Of a stretch of 6,143 bases of DNA, positions 1-6,143 are shown piece by piece. The stretch's first letter is position 1. Each line of letters begins with the position of its first letter. The position numbers and the translations under genes are program-made. The stretch covers positions 1 through 6,143 of the forward strand of contig JBDHTL010000184.1 in NCBI GenBank assembly GCA_039808645.1. Reading direction: 5' to 3'. Source of the stretch: JAJXWB01 sp039808645 (lineage in GTDB: Bacteria; Pseudomonadota; Alphaproteobacteria; Rhizobiales; Beijerinckiaceae). The notes under the pieces are model-generated. The model saw only the letters and a list, made by a program, of their open reading frames with translations, ran no database searches and was not told the DNA's origin.

Positions 1-1
1 G

Positions 2-1023
<1,022 letters not shown>

Positions 1024-1024
<1 letters not shown>

Positions 1025-1089
1025 CGCCCTGCCTTCCGCAGTTTGCCTCATGCCGCCGGCGTCGTTCGGACGCACGCCAAGGCAGGCGC
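1024..1089 (+). repeat. Inverted repeat enclosing a small hairpin, just after thiC
   Basis: The arm GCGCCCTGCCTT (1024-1035) pairs with AAGGCAGGCGC (1079-1089), giving 11 base pairs with one bulged C. Between them a second perfect stem, GCGTC (1059-1063) with GACGC (1069-1073), closes a GTTCG loop. The structure begins at the last base of the thiC stop codon. No run of T follows the right arm, so it is not a classical intrinsic terminator. It may be a Rho-linked or mRNA-stabilising 3' structure, or chance in GC-rich DNA. Confidence 0.4.
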
Positions 1090-1096
1090 AATCCGG

Positions 1097-1102
1097 TATG
1101 AT
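1097..1102 (+). promoter_or_regulatory. Possible -10 box for the crotonase gene
   Basis: TATGAT lies about 38 bases before the ATG at 1135 and about 20 bases before the GAGGGAGG ribosome-binding site. It is the only -10-like hexamer I see in the 110-base gap after thiC. No good -35 element stands at 16-18 bases upstream, so this is a weak suggestion, supported mainly by position. Confidence 0.25.
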
Positions 1103-1134
1103 CGCCCTCGGCTCGGGTTCGAGGGAGGGCTTTC

Positions 1135-1944
1135 ATGAAATACCGGAAAATTCGCTACGAACAGGCCGAACACGTAGCGACGATCACGATCGACCGTCCG
1201 GACGTGCACAATTGCATCGACCAGGAAACCAATCTGGAGCTTCAGCACGCCTTCAAGAGATTCCGGGACGACGATGAGGCGTTCGTCGCCATCTACACCG
1301 GCGCCGGCGACAAGGCGTTTTGCGCGGGCTGGGACCTGAACGACGCGGCCGCGCTGCGAACCGCTTTCCAATATGATCAGTTTCGAAAAGACGTGAGAAA
1401 CGTCGAGGGCTATTGCGGCTATACGAAAAGGTTCGACATTTTCAAGCCGATCATTGTCGCGATCAACGGCTACGCCGTCGCGGCGGGTCTCGAGAACATG
1501 CTTCTGGGCGACATAAGGATCGCATCGCAGGACGCCGAGTTCGGCGCGCTGGAACGGCGCTGGAATATTGTCGCCGGCGATGGCCTGTGCGTGCGCCTGC
1601 CGCTGATTCTCGGTTACGCGCGCGCGATGGAGTTGATCATCACCGGTCGAAAGATCGGCGCCGAAGAAGCATTGCGGATCGGACTGGTCAATGAAGTCGT
1701 GCCGAAAGATCAGGTCATGACGAGAGCGAGGGAGCTGGCGCTCTCCATCTGCAAGCTGCCGCAGGGCGCGATCCGGACCGACAAGGAAACGGTCGTCAGG
1801 GGAATCGGGCGAACGCTGGAAGAACAGACATTCATCGAAACCGAGGGTGTGATGTCGATGTTTCTGCGTGAGGACAAACACTATGAAGGCGCCGAAGCCT
1901 TCGTCCAGAAGCGCAAACCGCGGTGGAGGAACCACGGCATATGA
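1135..1944 (+). CDS. Enoyl-CoA hydratase/isomerase (crotonase) family protein
   Basis: This 269-residue protein is the usual crotonase length and should hydrate, dehydrate or isomerise an acyl-CoA in the cytoplasm; the substrate cannot be read from sequence. GAGGGAGG sits about 5-7 bases before the ATG at 1135, which fixes the start. The first oxyanion-hole region is GAGDKAFCAGWDL (residues 56-68). The second is NGYAVAAGLE (111-120), where the usual GGG is AAG. The two acid/base glutamates of rat enoyl-CoA hydratase (Glu144, Glu164) align with Glu120 and Glu140 at the same 20-residue spacing, so a catalytic enzyme is likely. The AGWDL wording and the TGRKIGAEEALRIGLVNEVV stretch (170-189) recall CaiD-type carnitinyl-CoA dehydratases, and the C-terminal QKRKPRW is typical of the family. 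No partner acyl-CoA gene is nearby. By eye it uses more A/T-ending codons (AAA, GAA, AAT, ATT) than thiC or mogA, a mild hint of separate origin. Confidence 0.93.
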   Translation: MKYRKIRYEQAEHVATITIDRPDVHNCIDQETNLELQHAFKRFRDDDEAFVAIYTGAGDKAFCAGWDLNDAAALRTAFQYDQFRKDVRNVEGYCGYTKRFDIFKPIIVAINGYAVAAGLENMLLGDIRIASQDAEFGALERRWNIVAGDGLCVRLPLILGYARAMELIITGRKIGAEEALRIGLVNEVVPKDQVMTRARELALSICKLPQGAIRTDKETVVRGIGRTLEEQTFIETEGVMSMFLREDKHYEGAEAFVQKRKPRWRNHGI

Positions 1945-1946
1945 GA

Positions 1947-1975
1947 GATCGGGCCGGCGTTTCGGCGCGCCGATC
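1947..1975 (+). repeat. Stem-loop three bases after the crotonase stop
   Basis: GATCGG (1947-1952) pairs with CCGATC (1970-1975), and inside it GCCG (1953-1956) pairs with CGGC (1963-1966). This gives a 10-bp stem with a 3-base bulge (1967-1969) and a 6-base GCGTTT loop. An alternative pairing exists between CCGGCG (1954-1959) and CGCCGG (1981-1986). No T-run follows, so a classical terminator is not supported; it may limit read-through or protect the 3' end of the crotonase mRNA. Confidence 0.4.
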
Positions 1976-2009
1976 CCGGGCGCCGGAAGGGCGAACGGGC
2001 GTGCGCGCG

Positions 2010-2046
2010 TTCATATGGCTAGACAGGTTGCGCGATATATCGATAT
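2010..2046 (+). promoter_or_regulatory. AT-rich palindromic patch upstream of mogA, possible promoter region
   Basis: Within otherwise GC-rich sequence, bases 2033-2042 form the perfect palindrome CGATATATCG and 2037-2046 form the overlapping palindrome ATATCGATAT. The patch lies 28-41 bases before the mogA ATG, where a -10 region would be expected. A TTCATA at 2010-2015 could act as a poor -35, 17 bases before CGATAT (2033-2038). No consensus sigma-70 pair is visible, so the exact promoter is not assigned. The rest of the 129-base gap holds the stem-loop at 1947-1975 and nothing else I can name. Confidence 0.25.
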
Positions 2047-2073
2047 GCCGACGCACGTGAAGGTAGCCGCTCG

Positions 2074-2619
2074 ATGAATGACTCGCAGCATCGCCCCGCC
2101 ATCATCGGCGTCGTCACCGCATCCGACCGCGCGAGCGCCGGGGTCTACGAAGATATTTCAGGGCCGGCGATCGAGGCCTATTTCAAGCGCGTGCTGACGA
2201 CGCCGTTCCGCATCGAGCGGCGCGTCATCCCCGACGGCTTCGAGAGCGTGCGCGACACGATCGTCGATCTCGTCGACGTCGTCGGCTGCGATCTCGTGCT
2301 GACGACCGGCGGCACGGGGCCGTCCGCGCGCGACCTGACGCCCGAGGCGACGCTGGCGGCGGCGCCGCGCGAGTTTCCGGGCTTCGGCGAAAAGATGCGC
2401 GCCGCCTCGCTGTCGCAGACGCCGACGGCGATCCTGTCGCGCCAGCTCGCCGCGCAGCGCGGCAAGTGTCTCGTCGTCAATCTTCCGGGTTCGCCGCGCT
2501 CGATCGACCTGTGCCTCGATTCGATCATGGCGGCGGTGCCCTATTGCCTGGAGTTGATGGGCGCGGCCTGGATCGACACCGATCCGAAATACATCACGGC
2601 CTTCCGGCCGAAGAAGTAG
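2074..2619 (+). CDS. mogA: Molybdopterin adenylyltransferase MogA
   Basis: MogA adenylylates molybdopterin with ATP, preparing it for molybdate insertion by MoeA in molybdenum cofactor synthesis. The 181-residue product follows E. coli MogA from end to end: TASDRASAGVYEDISGPA (15-32), VIPDGF (51-56), LTTGGTGPSARDLTPEATL (76-94), FPGFGEKMR (101-109), PTAILSRQ (117-124), VNLPGSP (135-141) and the terminal AFRPKK. The aspartates reported as important in E. coli MogA (Asp49, Asp82) correspond to Asp54 and Asp87 here. The TTGGTG signature and the mid-length PTAILSRQ block separate it from shorter MoaB proteins. It lacks about a dozen residues that E. coli MogA carries before the ASVPYC segment; here CLDSIM runs straight into AAVPYC. 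AAGGTAG at 2060-2066 is a plausible ribosome-binding site about 7 bases before the ATG. Its stop codon directly abuts the stop codon of the convergent emrB-type gene. Confidence 0.93.
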   Translation: MNDSQHRPAIIGVVTASDRASAGVYEDISGPAIEAYFKRVLTTPFRIERRVIPDGFESVRDTIVDLVDVVGCDLVLTTGGTGPSARDLTPEATLAAAPREFPGFGEKMRAASLSQTPTAILSRQLAAQRGKCLVVNLPGSPRSIDLCLDSIMAAVPYCLELMGAAWIDTDPKYITAFRPKK

Positions 2620-4152
2620 CTATTCCATTACGGCTGCATGCGCGGGATCGCCGATGTGATCCTGCGGGCGGCCGAGCAGCAGCACGAGCGGCGCGGCGAC
2701 CAGCGTGAGGATGGCGAGCAGCTTGTAGTCGTTCATGTAGGCGATGATCTCGGCCTGCCTGTTGATTTCCATGTTGAGCGCGGCGCGGCCGACGAGCGTC
2801 TTCAAATTCCAGACATGCGCAACGCCCGGCGCCTGAAGCGCGGGATTGAGCGGGTTGGCGAATTGCGCGAGCTGCGCATGCAGCGCCTGCGTGTTGCGCG
2901 CCAGCATGAACATGACGACCGATACGCCGACCGACGAGCCGAGATTGCGCAGGAGGCTGAACAGCGCCGTCGCCTGCGTGCGCAGATGCGCGGGCAAAGA
3001 GGCGAATGTGACGGTCGACAGCGGCGTGAACAGGAAGCCGAGGCCGAAGCCCTGGATGATGCCGTTCCACAGAAGCAGCCGCGACGACACGTCGGGCGTG
3101 AACCCGGTCATCTCGTACAGCGAGAATGACGAAAGACCGAGCCCGACCAGGAGGAAGACGCGGGGATCGACCAGATTGATGAGACGGCCGACGATCATCA
3201 TCGCGACCATGGTGCCGATGCCGCGCGGCCCGAGGATGAGGCCTGCGGTGAGCACGGGATAGCCCATCAACGTCTGAAGATACGGCGTCAGCAACGCGAC
3301 GCTCGCCAGCAGGATCACGCCGACGACGAAGATCAGCATGACGCCGACGCGGAAATTGCGATCCGTGAAGAGATGCGGATCGATGAATGGCCGTTCCGCC
3401 GTCGCCATGTGGACGAGGAAGAGATAGAGCGCGAGCGCGGCGAGCCCCGCTTCGATCACGATTTCGGTCGAGGAGAACCAGTCGACGAGCTGGCCGCGGT
3501 CCAGCATCATCTGGAAGGCGCCGACGGCGAGGCTGAGCGTGGCGAAGCCGAACCAGTCGAAGCGCATGTCCTGCGTCTTGCTTTCCGTGAGGACCGCGAG
3601 CAGGCCGAACACCACGGCGACGCCGATCGGCACGTTGATGTAGAAGACCCAGCGCCAGTTGTAATATTCGGTCAGCCAGCCGCCGAGCATGGGGCCGAGG
3701 ATCGGGCCGACCATCACGCCCACGCCCCAGATCGCCATGGCCGACCCGTGTTTTTCACGCGGGTAGGAATCGAGCAGGATCGCCTGCGACATCGGCACGA
3801 GCGCTGCGCCGAACACGCCTTGCAGAAGACGGAAGATCACCATCTGCCCGAGCGTCTGCGCCGCGCCGCAGAGGCCGGACGCAATCGTGAAGCCGGCCAC
3901 CGCGACGATCAGCAGTTTCTTGCGGCCGAAGCGCGCAGTGAGGAAGCCGGTCGTCGGCATGAAGATCGCCGCCGACACGATGTAGGACGTCAACACCCAG
4001 GTGATCTGATCCTGCGTCGCCGACAGGGAGCCCTGCATGTAGGGCAGCGCGACGTTGGCGATGGTCGTGTCCAGCGCCTGCATGATGGTGGCGGCCATCA
4101 CGCAGATGGTCAGCAATCCGCGATTGGGAACCTGCGGATCGGCGCCGGACAT
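2620..4152 (-). CDS. emrB: EmrB/QacA-type (DHA2) MFS multidrug efflux transporter
   Basis: This is an inner-membrane drug:proton antiporter of the major facilitator superfamily, DHA2 branch, 510 residues, the normal EmrB length. The start at 4152 (MSGADPQVPNRGLL) is chosen because family-like sequence begins here and it follows the emrA stop by 2 bases; the frame stays open further upstream only as a shadow of emrA. Hydrophobic segments fit 14 membrane helices, roughly starting at residues 12, 50, 79, 103, 138, 168, 200, 230, 268, 298, 331, 358, 395 and 477. Hallmarks are LDTTIANVALPYMQG (27-41) in helix 1, motif A GFLTARFGRKK (69-79), and the antiporter motif C around 143-160 with GPILGPMLGGWL. 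The long loop 418-476 before the last helix is typical of EmrB. There is no strong Shine-Dalgarno, which favours translation coupled to emrA. It should export a lipophilic compound together with EmrA and an outer-membrane channel not present here. The substrate is unknown. Confidence 0.92.
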   Translation of the reverse strand: MSGADPQVPNRGLLTICVMAATIMQALDTTIANVALPYMQGSLSATQDQITWVLTSYIVSAAIFMPTTGFLTARFGRKKLLIVAVAGFTIASGLCGAAQTLGQMVIFRLLQGVFGAALVPMSQAILLDSYPREKHGSAMAIWGVGVMVGPILGPMLGGWLTEYYNWRWVFYINVPIGVAVVFGLLAVLTESKTQDMRFDWFGFATLSLAVGAFQMMLDRGQLVDWFSSTEIVIEAGLAALALYLFLVHMATAERPFIDPHLFTDRNFRVGVMLIFVVGVILLASVALLTPYLQTLMGYPVLTAGLILGPRGIGTMVAMMIVGRLINLVDPRVFLLVGLGLSSFSLYEMTGFTPDVSSRLLLWNGIIQGFGLGFLFTPLSTVTFASLPAHLRTQATALFSLLRNLGSSVGVSVVMFMLARNTQALHAQLAQFANPLNPALQAPGVAHVWNLKTLVGRAALNMEINRQAEIIAYMNDYKLLAILTLVAAPLVLLLGRPQDHIGDPAHAAVME

Positions 4153-4154
4153 GG

Positions 4155-5324
4155 CTAAAGCCCGACCATGTTCAGGAGATCGCGCGGCAGGGTCGCCAGC
4201 GAGCGCTTGACGCCGGTGTCCACGGAGACGGTCACGCTCATGCCCGCGCGCAGCGGCGGGGCGTCCGCCTCCGGATCGATGGCGATGCGCACGGTCAGGC
4301 GCTGCACGACCTTCACCCAATTGCCGCTGGCGTTCTGCGCCGGCAGCACCGAAAATTCCGAGCCGGTCGCGGGCGCGATCGCCGCGACATGCGCCTTCCA
4401 CACGCGCCCGCCGTAGGCGTCGACGGCGACGGTCGCGGCGTCGCCGATCTTCACATGCGCGAGATCGGTCTCCTTGAGATTGGCGTCGACCCACATTTTT
4501 TCGCGCGAGACGACGTTCATCGCGGTTTGCGCCGCGGCGAGGTAATTGCCCGGCTGCACCTGCGCGACATTGGTCGCCACGCCATCGACCGGCGCAACCA
4601 CGCGCGTGCGGCGCAGATCGCGGTCGGCCCTGTCGAGCGCGGCCTTCGCCTGCAGATATTGCGCATATTGCTCGACGGGCTGGTCGGGCTTGCCGGAGAG
4701 CTGCGCCAGCAGCGAATCCACCTGGCGCTGCGCGCTGACGACGCGGGACTGCGCGCCGAGCCAGTCGCGCTGCGCCTGGTCCGCCGTCGCCTGCGTCGCC
4801 ACCTTGCGGGCGAGCAGGTCGGTCTGGCGCGCTTTCGTCTTGGCGAAGAAATCGAGATCGGCCTTCGCCTGGTCGACCTGGGCCTTGGCCTGCGCGTAAT
4901 TGGCCTTCGCGGCCGTTAGCTGGTTGACGACGATGCCGAGCTGCGCCTGCGCGCCATCGCGCGCGATGCGATAGGGTTCGTTGTCGAGAGCGAACAGCAG
5001 GTCGCCTTTCCTGACGACCTGTCCTTCCTTCACGTCGACTTCCGCGACGATGCCGGCGATATCGTTTGCGACATTGACGATGTCGGCCTTCACGTAGGCG
5101 TCGTCGGTCGTCGCGAAGCGCCCGCCCGACAGATAGGCCCAGAGCGCCAGCGCGAGCGCGACGAGCGGACCGGCAAGCAGAAGTGGCCGGCGCAGATTGC
5201 GGGGCTTTTTGATTTGCGGAGGCGCGTAACGCTCGACGCGCGGCTCGTGCTGCGGCGCTTCCGATGTCACGGGCTGGAGCGGCGGACGTCCGGTTTCCTC
5301 GAGGCGACGGGCGGGCTCAGCCAT
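4155..5324 (-). CDS. emrA: EmrA-type HlyD-family membrane fusion protein
   Basis: This periplasmic adaptor, 389 residues, links the inner-membrane EmrB transporter to an outer-membrane TolC-like channel. A proline-rich cytoplasmic tail (1-44) leads to one membrane anchor (about 46-66, LLLAGPLVALALALWAYL). The first half of the lipoyl-like domain follows (about 81-115, with IAGIVAEVDVKEGQVVRKGD), then an Ala/Gln-rich helical hairpin (about 120-240). The second lipoyl half (about 240-272, RVVAPVDGVATNVAQVQPG) and a beta-barrel region complete it; the barrel contains NASGNWVKVVQRLTVRI (331-347), wording characteristic of EmrA proteins. GGAGGG (complement of 5331-5336) lies 6 bases before the ATG and supports the start at 5324. 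The gene begins inside the end of marR (8-base overlap) and ends 2 bases before emrB, so the three genes form one transcription unit. Efflux substrate unknown. Confidence 0.93.
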   Translation of the reverse strand: MAEPARRLEETGRPPLQPVTSEAPQHEPRVERYAPPQIKKPRNLRRPLLLAGPLVALALALWAYLSGGRFATTDDAYVKADIVNVANDIAGIVAEVDVKEGQVVRKGDLLFALDNEPYRIARDGAQAQLGIVVNQLTAAKANYAQAKAQVDQAKADLDFFAKTKARQTDLLARKVATQATADQAQRDWLGAQSRVVSAQRQVDSLLAQLSGKPDQPVEQYAQYLQAKAALDRADRDLRRTRVVAPVDGVATNVAQVQPGNYLAAAQTAMNVVSREKMWVDANLKETDLAHVKIGDAATVAVDAYGGRVWKAHVAAIAPATGSEFSVLPAQNASGNWVKVVQRLTVRIAIDPEADAPPLRAGMSVTVSVDTGVKRSLATLPRDLLNMVGL

Positions 5325-5802
5325 GGCTCGCCCTCCGCGCCGGCGCCTCGTCGTCGACCGGCCGGCCGCAGGCGTCCGCGAGATTGGCTTTCATCGCGAT
5401 GAGCGCGCGGGTCAGCGCCTGCCGATCGGCCTCGCTCACGCCGGCGAGCGCTTCGGCGCGCGTGGCGTCGCCGATGTCGAACATGTCGGCCATCAGCGCA
5501 TGGGCCCTGGGCTTGAGATGCAGCAGCCAGACGCGCCGGTCGGCGGCGTGGCGGCGGCGCTCGATCAGTTCGGCGGCCTCCAGACGGTCGAGGATGCGCC
5601 CGAGCGTGATCGGCTCCAGCTCGAGGATTTCGGCGAGCGCGCTCTGCTGAATGCCCTCGTTGCGCGCGAGATAGGCGAGCGCCTGCCATTGTGCGCGCGT
5701 CAGCCCGAGATGGCGGGCGCGCTGCTCGAAGCGCTTGCGCATCAGGCGTGCGGTATCGTTGAGAATGAAGCCGAGAGTCTGCTGATAGGGCCCGGGAGGC
5801 AT
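5317..5802 (-). CDS. MarR-family transcriptional repressor of the efflux operon
   Basis: This is a 161-residue winged-helix regulator of the MarR family, which act as dimers on palindromic DNA and usually release it on binding small, often phenolic or lipophilic, ligands. N-terminal helices for dimerisation (about 7-33) lead to LGLTRAQWQALAYL (32-45). The helix-turn-helix follows (about 51-77: QQSALAEIL, then EPITLGRILDRLEA as recognition helix), and then the wing with the conserved DRR (RRRHAADRRVWLL, 82-94). C-terminal helices (about 100-145) complete the dimer interface. The tail after 146 is polar and probably disordered. It is the first gene of an operon with emrA and emrB, overlapping emrA by 8 bases, the usual arrangement for local repressors such as E. 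coli EmrR/MprA. The ribosome-binding site is weak. The start at 5802 is the only reasonable one, as no in-frame start codon occurs in the roughly 40 bases upstream. It probably represses its own operon through the repeats at 5823-5866. Confidence 0.93.
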   Translation of the reverse strand: MPPGPYQQTLGFILNDTARLMRKRFEQRARHLGLTRAQWQALAYLARNEGIQQSALAEILELEPITLGRILDRLEAAELIERRRHAADRRVWLLHLKPRAHALMADMFDIGDATRAEALAGVSEADRQALTRALIAMKANLADACGRPVDDEAPARRASHG

Positions 5803-5822
5803 GGCGATTGTCCCAAGGATCG

Positions 5823-5866
5823 ATAAGCCGGCATTCCATAAGCCAGCATTATATGTGTGTGCTTAT
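5823..5866 (-). promoter_or_regulatory. Candidate MarR operator: tandem direct repeat plus inverted repeat over the promoter
   Basis: On the + strand ATAAGCCGGCATT (5823-5835) and ATAAGCCAGCATT (5838-5850) are direct repeats matching at 12 of 13 positions, separated by CC. The ATAAGC of the second copy (5838-5843) is also matched by an inverted GCTTAT (5861-5866), and the centre of that inverted repeat falls on the TATAAT box. MarR-family proteins bind palindromes of about this size over their own promoters, so a bound dimer here would block the polymerase. Assignment to this MarR is inferred from position. Confidence 0.5.
5848..5853 (-). promoter_or_regulatory. -10 box (TATAAT) of the marR-emrA-emrB operon
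   Basis: Read on the minus strand this is a perfect TATAAT, 45 bases before the marR ATG, in a locally AT-rich stretch. Transcription would begin near 5841, giving a leader of about 40 bases. The matching -35 position (about 5870-5876) reads only GAGCGA-like sequence and is poor, so the promoter may be weak or depend on other features. Confidence 0.55.
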
Positions 5867-5928
5867 TATCTCGCTCGGTCCGCCGCGTTTCAATGCGTCG
5901 TGGCATGTTTTGGCGCGCGAACAGCCAT

Positions 5929-5947
5929 GCAGCCTTGCGCAGGCTGC
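5929..5947 (+). repeat. Perfect 7-bp hairpin between marR and the aldo/keto reductase gene
   Basis: GCAGCCT (5929-5935) and AGGCTGC (5941-5947) flank a 5-base TGCGC loop. No T-run follows on either strand, so it is not an intrinsic terminator. It lies upstream of the likely start of the reductase transcript and could be a protein-binding site or incidental. Confidence 0.35.
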
Positions 5948-5989
5948 GCGCGCTTTGCCGTAGGCTGGCCCTCCGCTTCCCAACCGCCC

Positions 5990-6014
5990 TAGAATGTGCG
6001 CCCCGTCGGCCGAC
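5990..6014 (+). promoter_or_regulatory. Possible -10 box and palindrome upstream of the aldo/keto reductase gene
   Basis: TAGAAT (5990-5995) is a fair -10 hexamer 46 bases before the reductase ATG, but no clear -35 is found at the right distance. Just downstream GTCGGCCGAC (6005-6014) is a perfect 10-bp palindrome at the expected transcription start, where an operator could sit. In DNA this GC-rich such a palindrome can arise by chance. The remainder of the 239-base gap between marR and the reductase holds the marR promoter, the operator repeats and the hairpin at 5929-5947. Confidence 0.25.
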
Positions 6015-6041
6015 CCGCCGCGCCGCGCACAGCGAGGACGC

Positions 6042-6143
6042 ATGAACTATCGAAAGCTTGGCCGCTCCGGTCTCGACGTCTCGAGCATTTGTCTCGGCAC
6101 GATGAACTTCGGCGGCCCGACGGACGAGGCGACGTCCGCGCGC
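6042..6143 (+). CDS. Aldo/keto reductase, N-terminal 34 codons (3' end outside window)
   Basis: The frame opens with MNYRKLGRSGLDVSSICLGT followed by MNFGG, the standard N-terminal strand and first barrel turn of aldo/keto reductases. These are TIM-barrel NAD(P)H-dependent oxidoreductases that reduce aldehydes and ketones. Only 34 residues are visible, so the catalytic Asp-Tyr-Lys-His set and the cofactor site lie outside the window, and neither substrate nor subfamily can be stated. GAGGA (6034-6038) lies only 3 bases before the ATG, a short but usable ribosome-binding spacing. The gene is divergent from the marR-emrA-emrB operon, so the shared upstream region could regulate both, although the repeats cluster on the marR side. 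Confidence 0.88.
   Translation, partial: MNYRKLGRSGLDVSSICLGTMNFGGPTDEATSAR

Noticed and set aside
1025..1134. Intrinsic terminator for thiC
   Set aside because: Stems are present but no T-run follows either of them, so no classical terminator can be called.
1048..1935. A 295-codon open frame on the minus strand covering the whole crotonase gene
   Set aside because: It is antisense to a clearly recognisable enzyme, its translation resembles no family, and long antisense frames are expected in GC-rich coding DNA.
3373..4158. A 261-codon + strand frame antisense to emrB
   Set aside because: The product is a low-complexity run rich in Arg, Glu, Asp and His, typical of the complement of a membrane-protein gene; no family features.
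4153..4494. Upstream extension of the emrB frame by 114 codons
   Set aside because: This part overlaps the well-supported emrA gene and translates to Arg/Gly-rich nonsense; family-like sequence starts at the ATG at 4152.
5267..5839. A 190-codon minus-strand frame overlapping marR
   Set aside because: Arg/Ala-rich shadow of marR in another frame; the MarR winged-helix sequence is in the 5802-5317 frame.
5901..5916. A sigma-54-like TGGCATG ... TTGGC in the marR/reductase gap
   Set aside because: The -24 GG and -12 GC elements are one base too close together and the -12 sequence does not match, so a sigma-54 promoter is not supported.

Overview
The window is GC-rich, densely coded bacterial chromosome. 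Codons end mostly in G or C, intergenic gaps are short, and protein wording is typical of Proteobacteria. ThiC and MogA read like alphaproteobacterial (Hyphomicrobiales-type) proteins. That placement is an impression from sequence style, not the result of a search. No tRNA, rRNA, CRISPR array, insertion sequence or phage gene is visible.

Layout, left to right. (1) Bases 2-1024, + strand: the C-terminal part of thiC, the radical-SAM HMP-phosphate synthase of thiamine synthesis, cut by the window edge. (2) 1135-1944, +: a crotonase-fold enoyl-CoA hydratase/isomerase with both catalytic glutamates and its own Shine-Dalgarno. (3) 2074-2619, +: mogA, molybdopterin adenylyltransferase. (4) On the opposite strand, read from right to left, a compact three-gene operon: marR-type repressor (5802-5317), emrA-type membrane fusion protein (5324-4155) and emrB-type 14-TM DHA2 drug:proton antiporter (4152-2620). 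(5) 6042-6143, +: the first 34 codons of an aldo/keto reductase, divergent from the efflux operon.

The efflux operon is the clearest functional unit. marR and emrA overlap by 8 bases, and emrA and emrB are 2 bases apart, so translation is probably coupled. EmrB should move a lipophilic substrate across the inner membrane and EmrA should bridge to an outer-membrane channel, which is not in this window. In front of marR is a perfect TATAAT -10 box overlapped by a 13-bp tandem direct repeat and centred in an ATAAGC-N17-GCTTAT inverted repeat. This is a good candidate operator through which the MarR protein would repress its own operon. The three + strand genes at the left (thiC, crotonase, mogA) look like independent housekeeping or metabolic genes rather than one pathway.

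I see no convincing undescribed system. The points most worth a second look are the repeat-dense marR control region, the back-to-back stop codons of mogA and emrB with no terminator between them, the GC-rich hairpins after thiC and after the crotonase gene, and the crotonase gene itself as a probable insertion between two cofactor genes.
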